Shown: in pieces, positions 45,601-57,600 of the stretch
How the letters are laid out: every line of letters begins with the position of its first letter
How positions within the stretch are numbered: position 1 is the stretch's first letter
Assembly (NCBI RefSeq): GCF_022605725.1
Contig: NC_065548.1
Coordinates: 3,505,644-3,569,643 of the forward strand
Reading direction: 5' to 3'
DNA: 64,000 bases
From: Anthonomus grandis grandis
Lineage: Eukaryota > Arthropoda > Insecta > Coleoptera > Curculionidae
Notes under the pieces: model-generated
Told to the model about the DNA's origin: nothing
The model's database searches: none
What the model saw: only the letters and a program-made list of their open reading frames with translations
Translations under genes and position numbers: made by a program

Positions 45601-48600
45601 ATGCCTATAGTATGGGTATAATAATAATAATATGCAGAGTACATATTTAGATGTTGGGAGGTCATAGGGCACTTAATGAACAATTGCGGCCTTAGTTGGA
45701 TATCCATCCTTTTTTTAAATAATGTTTTTTTTTCAGTTACCAGATTCACCTGAAGAGTGGCTCAAAATTTCCGATGACTATGAAAACTTATGGAATTTTC
45801 CTCAATGCTTAGGAGCCATTGACGGTAAACACGTCGTACTACAATGCCCCTTTAGGAGTGGAAGCGAATATTATAATTACAAGGGCACTTTCAGTATTGT
45901 CCTTATGGCAGTAGTAGATGCAAAGTATCGATTTTTATACGTAAACGTGGGATGTCAAGGACGAATTTCAGATGGTGGTGTTTTTAAAAATACACTCTTC
46001 GCGAGAAAACTAAATGATGGTACTTTAAATTTACCAGCTGAAAAACTCCTGCCAGGACAACAGGACGGAACAACACCTTTTGTATTTGTTTGCGACGATG
46101 CGTTTCCTCTACAGGAGAACCTGATGAAACCATTTCCCGGCGAACATTTGAAGGCGACGTTCCAACGCTCATTTAATTACAGATTATCGCGAGCAAGACG
46201 AGTAGTGGAAAATGCTTTTGGCGTTATGTCGTCTGTATTTCGAGTTTTGCGAAAGCCCTTGCTTTTGCAACCTACTACTGCTGAAATAATTGTTCTTACA
46301 TGTTGCTACTTACATAATTTTTTACAAAATACTAAAACAATCATGGGCTGTTATGCTCCCCCTGGAACCTATGACAATGAAGATGTTTCAACGGGCATTT
46401 TGGTTCATGGATCTTGGCGAAACGAACCAGAAACTTCATCTACATTTATGAAGTTAAATAGAATTGGTAGAAAATCAACCAGAGCAGCACAGGAAGTTCG
46501 AGAAAAATTTGCACATTATTTTTCAGGCCATGGAAGAGTGCCTTGGCAAGACAGAATGGAATAAAATAATATGTTTCATTATAAAGAAATAAAAAAGTTT
46601 ACTTACTTGTTCTTGAGTATCTCTTGTATGTTTTGGTGTATTCTTGTCTTTTAAAAACATTAAATATTTATATCCAAACCAACGGGACATGTATAATTCA
46701 TTTGTTCATTGGCCAGATTTTGTGACGCTTTTGCACATTCCCGTCTAAACTGGGTTTGCAGAACTTTCCATTTCCTCTCAATTTCTTCTCGGGATACTTC
46801 TAGAACGGTCGCTATAATATTGAATGCGTCAGTTCGTTTATTTTTGTTTTTATAAGCTTCATTTTCGGGATTCCATATATTTGAATGTTCCCTTATAAGC
46901 TCTATCAAATTTAGAACTTGGTCTTCTGACCAATCGTGCGACATTTTCAAATGAATTGAACGTTACTCGGCCGATGTACCGCTCTCGAATGCCTGCATTA
47001 AACTAAACGCATATTGACAAGTTTGCGCACGTATACGCCGGCGAAGCTGTTGACGCACTGTTGGTCAACATTTGATGTACCGCCTCGGGAGCGAACATGA
47101 TGCAACAGTTTGTAAACAGTTGAGCAACACGTATAAATTGAGCCAACTCACGAGTTGATCAACTGTTGCTTAACAATGTTTGCTTAGTCTGTTCCCGCCT
47201 TTCAATGTTCTAAGTTTATTACTTATTTAAAAAGACTTTTATTTTCAGCTGTAGAATATTTATAGATAGAAAATTTATCGGTATAATATACAGTGCGAAC
47301 GTAAAGGTTGGAATAAATTCATTTAAAATTCAGGGGTATGTTCAAAAAAAAAACACTCGGACATGTCGATTTTTATTTTTAACTGCGGGTTTTCTTACTA
47401 TAATTTTATGTATACAGGGTGGCCCAAAAATAAGTTACGGTTATCAACGTAATTTTTTAAAATGTAAACACCTATTTTTTATTTTAGATTTAGGTTCTAC
47501 ATCAAATTCTAAGTACATTTCATGTACCATGTCCTATACCTAAACTCGACCGTTGACGATTGAACACAATAAAAGGCTATTTTTGGAAGAGTTATTTATA
47601 TCAAGCAACCTATCAGTTATTGTTTGGTTATTTACATTTGTTGTTGGTGTTTTTGATTGTTAACTTGTCACAATTTGTTGACATCAAATAATTTTGAGTG
47701 AATTTAGTTTGATTTAGATGCCTAAGCAAAGTTTTGCTTGTGTTAAGTTTATCAAAAGATAAAATTAAAATTTCAAAAAATGGTACGTCTTAGTGAGCGA
47801 GAGCGAATAGAGATTTTGATGATGATTGGTTATGGAAACAGGATGCGCACTCAGATGGAAGTCTGTGAAATTTATCATGCCAAGTATCCTGATAGGCCAC
47901 GTATATCTCAAAGTACTGTCAGTAAAATAGAACAGAAAAATCGGGATTTGGGTCATGTCAGGGATAATTATACGAAAGGTCGGTCAAGTATATCAGAAGA
48001 GAAGCAACTAAATGTTTTGCTGGCAGTTGAAGAAGATTGCCATAAAACGACTCGCAATATTGCGTTAGAAAATCAGATATCCCAGACATCCGTCGTTAAG
48101 TATTTAGGTATAAATAAATGGCACCCTCACAAAGTTCAGTTGGTTCATGAACTAAATGAAGATGACCCAGATAGGCGTTTAGAATTTTGTGAGAGACTTA
48201 TGGACTTGTGTCATGCTAATCCACAATTTTCAAAAAAAATTGTATTTTCTGATGAGGCAACGTTTTGTCTTCATGGTAGTGTAAACCGGCAAAACTGCCG
48301 ATATTGGGCTACTGACAATCCGCACTGCATGATGGAGTGCCACAGCCAAGTCCCTCAAAAAGTAAATGTTTGGGCGGGGGTGATTGAAAACAGGGTTATA
48401 AGGCCCTTTTTCTTTGAAGGATACTTGAATGGTGAGAGGTATTTAGAGTTTTTAGAAAATGACTTGGTTCCATGCCTTGCCACTTTATACCCCGATCCAG
48501 AAGACTCGGATATATTAGATAATTCCTTATGGTATCAGCAAGATGGAGCTCCAGCCCATTACACTCATCCCGTGCGCCAGTACCTGGATACCGTTTTCCC

Positions 48601-51600
48601 TGGACGTTGGATTGGTCGGAGGGGTGCAATTGAATGGCCGGCCAGATCGCCGGATCTGACTCCTTTAGATTTTTTTTGTGGGGGTATCTTAAGTCCAAAG
48701 TTTATGTTAATCGGCCAAACAACATTGAAGACTTAAAAATTAGAATAACGGAAGAAATAAGATTGATAGAACCTTCTGTTATCGATAACGTTTTACAAGA
48801 ATTTCAGCATCGACTGGGATATTGCCAAGAGGTTCGTGGCAGCCATTTTCAACACTTAATAAATTAATTAAAATATTTTTATGTATTCTTGCTTGATATA
48901 AATAACTCTTCCAAAAAAAGCCTTTTATTGTGTTCAATCGTCAACGGTCGAGTTTAGGTATAGGACATGGTACATGAAATGTACTTAGAATTTGATGTAG
49001 AAGCTAAATCTAAAATAAAAAATAGGTGTTTACATTTAAAAAAATTACGTTGATGACCGTAACTTATTTTTGTGCCACCCTGTATACATAAAATTATAGT
49101 AAGAAAACCCGCAGTTAAAAATAAAAATCGACATGTCCGAGCGTTTTTTTTTTTAACATACCCCTGAATTTTAAATGAATTTATTGCAACCTTTACGTTC
49201 GCACTGTATACAAATTCAGTACTTATAAAAGTCAAATTCAATTAAACATATTAAATGACACAAATAAAATTATGCATGAATATTTAAAATAAAAATTTTA
49301 ATGCTAAATATCTTGAACCATTTCTGGATCTAACCAGACAACCAAAGTCAGGTACAAGATTACTGTTGTTTCTTGTGGAATAGGTGTGAAAATCTTTATA
49401 AGAGTTTGGTTAATGTGCAACAAACACTGCATAATATACACACAGTTTTTTCTATTTTGCGTCTTTTTCTCATATCCGTCGCACCCTGGTCCCGACGCCT
49501 GACGGATAACCGAGGTCTACCTGTACCTCCTATAATATATAATTCTAAAGGGAGTATTGTACTAGTTTATATGAGCTGCATATACCCAAATTGGAGATAA
49601 TGGATAAATTTAATTCAACGAGTCTGGAAAGGCTAAGAAATACCAATGGCATGTCTGACATTTTTGTCCAAATTAATAAGAATTAGAAGATTTAAATTTG
49701 TTGGGTCTGATAGCTTTTAATGTACCTGTTTACCGGACAAGATGTCCATTGCTATTTAGGGTGGAACGTGCTCGAATCAACTATCACCTAAATTCTCCTG
49801 TAATATCCATGTGTCGCCTCTACAATTATTTAGAGAGTGAATATGATATTTTTAATACATCAATTATTTATTTAAAGCAAATAGTACAATACGTCAAACT
49901 TGCTTTATAGCCAACTTTATAATTGGTTTCTTACTGTAGACTTTGTAAATAAAATAAATAGCCAACATTTTGCAAACAATTAAGGTAATAAATTCCTATT
50001 TAAACGAAATGCTACCTAATAAACGAATTTCATACTATGGATAAAAAAACGACTTACTTCAAATTAACCATGCTATGAATAGCGGTGTGATTCAGCAAAC
50101 TGTCCATCCTCTTAAACGACATGCTGCAGATGTCGCAACGGTGCCGACCGAGTGTATCCACCTGAGGTCCATAATGGCCCTTCATGTGTCTCGTCAAATG
50201 GTGACTGAGGAGAAACGTTCTTCCGCATATTCTACACGGATAAGGTCTAAGGCCCGCGTGGTGGGTAATATGACGCGTCAGTCTGATCAGGGTGCTAAAA
50301 CCTGCCTCGCAGTAGTTGCACTTGTAATGTTGTGCTTCTTTGTGGCTTGAGTTTATGTGACGTTCTAATCCCTTAAAAAAAACACACAGGCACACAAATT
50401 AAAGAAACGTAGAAAGAAATGAAAGGAGACATTCGTCTTTTCGGTTGATTTCTAACCTGCTTAAATACGAAACTCTTGTCGCACTCCTGACACTCGAACG
50501 GCCGTGATTTTTCGTGTTTCGACATATGCCGCTCCAAGTCGGTTTCTTGTAAAAAGGTTTTGCCGCACTCTTGGCACACGTAGTTCGGCGTCTCCGGGTG
50601 GGTTTGTTCGTGACGTCTTAATACTCCTTCTCGGGCAAATTCCTTGTCGCACACCGAGCATTTGAAGGGTTTTGTGTCCGCGTGGACTTGTTGATGTTTT
50701 ATCATGTCTGATCTTCTACAAACGGAGTAGTAACTTTGACATAATGTATTCATTTTTGAATGTTAGAATTTTTTTGAAACTCATTAAAACTAAACGAACT
50801 CGAACATTAATCATTTTTATACACAGATAAAAATGACTTCTTATTACAAGAAAATATATTATCTTGGCTGTTAATTATCTTTAATTAAGGATATACATTT
50901 AGTTCAAACTCACGTTATCTTGTCAAAAGAGAATCCACGTTCTTCGCATTATTTTCTAATTATCTTAGCGAATTAAATCCTTGCTATTAGACAACTGTCT
51001 TTAAGAATAAAATTGTGAATTTATCGATACTTGTTTAGAGTACGTTCTTGCTTTAACGTCACAGGTGCTTTGCGTTGGGTCGCGTAGGTATAACCCCGGT
51101 GTTTTCCCTTTGTCGGAACTTTGTCCTTTGGTCGTTCCAATCATTAGCAAGTTAGACGCGGCATTGTCAACGCGACACGATGTATAATCGCATTTTTGTG
51201 TGTGAATTTGGTTTTTTCAACATGGACAACATGAATTTTGAAGTTGAAGTAAGTGAAGTTTTCTCTTTTTTAAAGCGGAATGCTTTGGAACACTTGTGGC
51301 CTGTTTTTGAAGGTATATTTATATTATAAATATATGTGGTTTTTCAGGTTTTTATTTCTTTTTTTAAATTATACCGGTACCTATATATGCGTGTGTAGGT
51401 TTAAAATACTCAGTAGGGCTATAATGCATTTTTTACTTTCTTATAGGTATACCTAGATTAGTTTATAAATAACTAAATAAGCATGCATTGATTTTTAAAA
51501 GCTTTTGTGTAAATTATTATTGTATCTTAAACAAAATGGTGGACGTTTGCGTTAAAATATTCTTTAGAAGCTAATATAGCTATATAGCTATTTTCACAGG

Positions 51601-54600
51601 GCAATCCTGAACTAGTCCGGGATTGTTTTCCTAAGTTTCGATTGGCCGATGATAAAAGGCCGATGACCCGTTTTTTTTTCAAACTCATCTCATCGGGGTG
51701 ACGTTTTACAAGAAATCATAAATAAAAGATTACCAAGAGCGGTTGTTACTAGATGGAACTATAATATTCGCACAGTTAATTTTGTTTATGAAAATCGCGA
51801 AAAACTTATAGAAGTGTTTGAAGAAATTGAAAGTAGGTGTGAAAAAGGCGTTACGTCAAATGAAGCTTCCGGTCTACGAAGAGCATTGGAAGATCCAGAG
51901 TTTGTATTTTGGTTAACACTTTTTCACAGAATTTTACCACACGTTGACATACTGTACAATCAACTTCAATCTAAAAATAAAGACAGCGTTCAGTTGCAAA
52001 AAGAATTGTTAATTTTTGAGAAAAATATTTCTAATATCCGAAATGAAACTGATTCGATTCAAAAGATTGTCGAATCCGAATTTCCTACGCCTAAGAGAAG
52101 ACGAACCGATGATAATTTTCGAAGTGTTATTGCCAAAGAAATTTGTGATACAATTACAACTCAAATGAAGGATCGTTTTTCCTATCGGGGTCATTTGCAA
52201 GCCGCTTACTGTTTAATACAGAAAAATATTCAGAATATTCAAAAAAGTTTCCTGTAGCAGTTTTAGATCATGTAGCTTCATTTTATCCAATGCTGACCAA
52301 ATCAAGGCTAAGAACAGAATTAGAGGTAATCTATTCGAGAGATGATTTAAAAGAAATTGTTGGAGCAATGAATCTTCTTTCATTTATCATGGACGATACC
52401 CTTCATGAGACGTTAATTGAAACATCAAAAATATTAAAAATTATAGTGACAACTCCAATGACCACGGCAGAAGCAGAACGTACTTTTTCTACGCTTAAAC
52501 GCATAAAGACATTTTTGCGAAATACCATGCTTAATGATAGACTAAATGCTCTGGCTATGATGTCCATTAATCGAAATTTGGTGCATGAAATAAATAATTT
52601 TGATGACAAAGTATTAGAAAAATTTATTTCCATGAAGCGCCGTAGAGCGGATTTCTGTTTTAAAAAATAGCTCCTCTCGCTTGTTTATAATGTGTAAATA
52701 TGTTATTATAATAAAATGATCTCGAAATTGGTATTCTAAAATATACCTAAACATAACAATAATCCATGTAAATAGTAAATACTTACCTTATTTTTATGGT
52801 TCCTTTTTCGTACTAAGAAAATGCCTTTATTCTTAGTGAACTGACTTATATGATATTAAAAGACTACTCTGATATTACAGTTTTTTTTTTCGTTGAGTTC
52901 AATCGATCCTGGATTCAATTTAGGTAAAAGAGATAGGTAAATTTTTATTCAAAACGTGCCATTGTTTTCGTTTTTTTTGTTTCATATGATATCATTATTA
53001 AAAAAAAGAGACCATTTTTTAACGAGTTTTAGGCGTGGCGTTGCAAAAATTTATTTTTTTACTGTGCCCCTCCTGGCACAAACCTCACGACACGCCACTG
53101 TTATGTACTTTAAATAAGATAATTATTTCGAGCTAAGAATCGTACCATTTTAGGACAAAATAAATATCCTTGGCGCAAACATTTATGTAACTGTGAGAAG
53201 TAATCCTTTTTTATAAAAATATACGTTTAATTTTTTCTCTTATATCGAAAAATATATGTATAATATACAGTGTGATCGTAATAGTAAGGAATAAATTCAA
53301 TGTTTTATTGTCATTCATCATGTTAATTTTTTCAGGATATTCTATTAAGTTATGCATAGGTGGTTAGTCTGGTTAGCAGATATTAGCTACAAGTAATAGA
53401 GTTTTGGAAATGTAAATAACTTAGAAACCATAAGCCTAGACAATAGTTATTACCTTCTGGTTTCATAAAATAATTTTAAAAAATAAGACTAGTGCAATAA
53501 GTGTTACAGATTTTTAAAATTTTTTTTTGATGCTCATAGCATAATAGAGTTTAATTTTGCGTTGACGTTAAATATTAACGATATAATATTAGTATATGTA
53601 TTTTGTGAAACTTATGACTTCCATAATATAAAATAAAAGTGTGTTATTAATATTTTATCTTCTTTTCTTTTTTATATCCTCGAAAAAACCTCGTAACAAG
53701 CTCTATAAATTTTTATTGAATGCGAAAACTTATTTAAGTGAATAAAATATAAAAAGTAAAATCAAAAACAGTTTATGAAAAATGAAAACATAAGATACAT
53801 TTTAATAAAAAAAAAACATAATTATAAAGGGGCTTTAAATACAATAAAGATATTATATACTCGTATACGTATGTGGTTGTGAACAGTCGTAATCCACAAA
53901 AAAATGTAAAATTGTGTGAAGCTGTCTAAGTACCTTTATAATTAATATTATAGTGTTTTCTGATAGGCTTAACTTAATTTTATATTTTTTTGTGAGTTAT
54001 ATTACGAAATTTCGAAAAGTTATCTTCCGAAACCGAAATAATAATTTTTGGGTCAAGTAAATAATTTCTAAATACAAGATATTTAATATTTGACGTAAGA
54101 ACTTAATGATCTTGTATCCATTAAATTTTTAGATTTTAAGCCATTCATTTATTTCCGTCAAAGAAATGTCTTTCAGATAAGTACATTTATGTACATATGA
54201 GAAGATAACACGTTTTGAAGTTAAGATTAAGACTCTTGTACCAAAAACATAATGACCTTGGGGAGAGAAAATTATTATTTTTTTCTCAGACCAAATAACT
54301 AAATAATTTGCTGTTCTTACAATTAGGACATATTTACTTAACAATTCAAAATAGTAGTAGACTAAAGCTAAGGATGTGGTAAGTTTTTCCTAAGGTAATA
54401 TTCATTTGGCTATATCGAAAGATATGGCGGCCTTGGTTTAAACTCGTTTTACTTTATGTTAAGAGATCCTTTTTATCTGTGTACACACATAATTTGTTAT
54501 TTTCTTTGTTTTCTTTCCTGCTTTGCATGTGCTGAAGTACCAACTTCAACATATTTTTATTGTTTCTCTTTTCGTTTTTCAAATCAAATTTTTTCCTGTA

Positions 54601-57600
54601 ATTGGGTAACAAGCCTGTTGAAAATAAATGACTTTTTTTTTATCTCCCAAAACAAAAACCAATTTAACAAAATAAAAACGTAAAATAATAAAAATAAATT
54701 CAAATAAGCTTTTCATAATATGCTACTTACGAGAAAAACATCAGATCGCACAAATTACAAGCAAAATTTCTCTCTTTAACATGATTGACCAGATGAAGAT
54801 CGAGCAACTGTTCCAATGGAAACGTCTTCTCACATATATTACATGTAAAGATAGCCGTTGCGATTTGTTCCACTTCATCTTCTTCTCGTGCAGGAGGAAG
54901 ATGTTCGAAAACCTCCTCTTCTTGTGAAATATCAAACTTTAAGCTGCTGCTGCCAACGGGTTCCTTGGGTGCTACTGAATCCTGGCTGGTTTCCTTTAAA
55001 TAGGAATTATTATATTATTACATATTTCTTCAAGTCAGTTTAATATACACGCGTCCCGTAGTTATTCTCTTTTTTGCTAAGTTTTACTGAGATCAAATTG
55101 ACCTATATAAGTAATTTTTGTTATACAGTATTTGTAAAGTTTGTTCTAGTGAATGGTTAACTTGAAATTCAGGTCTAGCTTCTAAGTTTCAAGTAATTAG
55201 AACATTAAAGATAGTCAATGGATTCCCATTGTATTCCGATATACTGATATACGTACATACCTACAATAATTATAACAATACATGGGAATTTTTTGGCCGT
55301 CTCGTCGCATCGCACACCTGTAGAATATCGAACTGTAGTGCAGTGGTTTTTTGGATTTCAAGGTATTTATTTTGGTTAACTCTAGTGCGGTATATTTGGT
55401 TTTTTGGTTCGATATGCCTTCTTCATCAGACGATTGTGATATTTGCCGTAAGAATGTGGGAGACAACGATGAAGCTCTCTGTTGTGACCATTGTGAAAAA
55501 TGGTCACACAGAGAGTGTTTAAAGCTAAGTAAAACGGCTTTCAAGAAGGTGGAGCGATCTAATTCCTTATGGAAATGTAATAAATGTTCAAACCAGTCCA
55601 GAGATGCTACAGAGTCTAAAGACACATATACAATAGCCAACGTAATGGCTAAGCTCTCAGAAATGGAAATTAAATTTAACAAGCTATTTGATAAATATGA
55701 AGAGCAGGTTATTATCAATGCAGAACTTAAAAAAGAAATCTATATCATAAAGAGGCAGTTGAATAAAAGAGAGCAACATGAATTAAAGAATAATGTTGTT
55801 ATACATGGAGTTCCCTTTAAAAATAATGAAAATGTCGCTGAGATTGTCAAGAAAATTGCTAATGTACTAAAAGTCCCTCATAATAAAGTCCAGAAAGCCT
55901 ATAGATTAGGAAGTACCAAGCAAGAGAGAAGTTCGTTACCAATTAAAGTTGTTTTTGATGATCCAGAGCAAAAAAAAGAATGGATGATGAATAAAAAAAA
56001 CACAACTGTAACGACTGATAAAATAATTGGACAAGTTAATCAGCCGGAACCTATATATATAAATCATGACCTCACAAAACAAAACTTTGAACTGTTTAAA
56101 AAGGCGAAACAATTTAAAAATTCTAATGGTTATAAGTATTTGTGGGTTAGCCAAGATGGAAGTATTTTGATGCGTAAAACTGATAACAGCAGCATTAAAT
56201 TGATCGAAGATGAATGTGATTTAAAAAACTAATTAACGAAGACAATAGTATTAACATTGAATACATGAACATCCAAAGTGTGCGTAATAAAATTGATGAT
56301 TTGAGCTGTTCAGTGACAAGTGATATTTTATTGTTAAGTGAAACATGGTTGTATTCAAATGAAACTCCACATTATGAAATTGATGGATATTCATCAATAC
56401 ATTCTTGTAGGGAAACTAGGGGAGGGGGAGTAGCTATTTATTTTAAAAAAACTATAAAGTACACCCTGATTGAAAAGAGTGACAGTAGTAAAGTGTGTAA
56501 TTGGATTTGTATTGCTGTGGGTAACAAAGATCTTAAAATTAGTATTATATATAGACCTCCACAATACCAAACTAACGATTTTCTAAAAGAATTTGAACAA
56601 ATAATAAATAAATATTCATCTAATCATATTATTGTAGGAGACATGAATGTTGATTTACTCGAATCTTCTCACTATGCAACAAAAAATTATAAAGATTTAA
56701 TTTTATTGAATGGATTGGTAATAGCAAATAAAATAAATAGAGAAAATGCTACTAGGATAACTAATACAACACAAACACTTATTGATCATGTAATATGTTC
56801 CTCATCATTAAATTTTAGATGTAATGTAAAGTTACATCTAAATTCTTCTGTAATGTAATGTAAGATGTAAGGGTACATGATAATCTCCTCTCAGATCATA
56901 GAAAATTATCAATTAATGTAAAAATTAAAATAAAACAGAATAATATAAAGATTCACATTCAACATAAAGGAGTTAACAATGAGAAATATAAAACTAATTT
57001 TATTAGTAATTTTGATAATCAAGATTATACAATAAATTCATTTTCAGACTTAATTAACCTTATTGATAAATCAAAAACTGCTGCTCAGTACACTAAAACG
57101 ATTAAATGCCATCAAAATAATAATTGGGTTACTCCCGAACTTTTGCAATTGATTAAGATAAGAGATAAAGCTTATATGGCTTACAAAAAGGATTCTAATA
57201 ACATAAATCTTAAACAAACCTTTCAAAAACTTAAAAATTCAGTAAACAACAAGATTAAAACTTTAAAAAACATGTATTTTAAAAATAAATGGTTAGAAGC
57301 AGGTAATAATTCAATAAAGCAATGGAAAATTATAAACTCATTTATAAAAAATACTCCAAATAAAGAAGCTATATCTGAACTAGAAATTGATGGAAATTTA
57401 ATTACAGACCGTGTAGAAAAAGCAAATTCGTTGAATGTGTATTTTTCTCAAATAGGCTTAGAAATAGTTAAGGAAGTTGAAACGGAAAAAAATAATGTCA
57501 ATGGAAATATTATGTTTAACGAAATAGTAAATAATCAAAGTCTATTTTAAAGTCCAATAAATGAAAATGAAATTAATGATACGTTGTTGCACCTTAAAAG

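Larger units (their letters stand above)
42219..47199. mobile_element. PIF/Harbinger transposon
   Basis: Inverted ends: GGCAGGAACAGACTAAGCAA at 42219 and GGCGGGAACAGACTAAGCAA (reverse complement) ending 47199, followed by ACATTGTT and AGCAACAG on both sides. Inside are the two genes expected of the superfamily, a DDE nuclease (+) and a MADF/Myb-like protein (-). A 2059-bp foreign element plus a 7-bp duplication interrupts the nuclease; without it the element would be about 2.9 kb. A three-base target duplication is not clean. Confidence 0.88.

Noticed and set aside
50075..50350. + strand 91-codon frame
   Set aside because: It is the antisense shadow of ZNF exon 6, whose fingers on the - strand are unmistakable.
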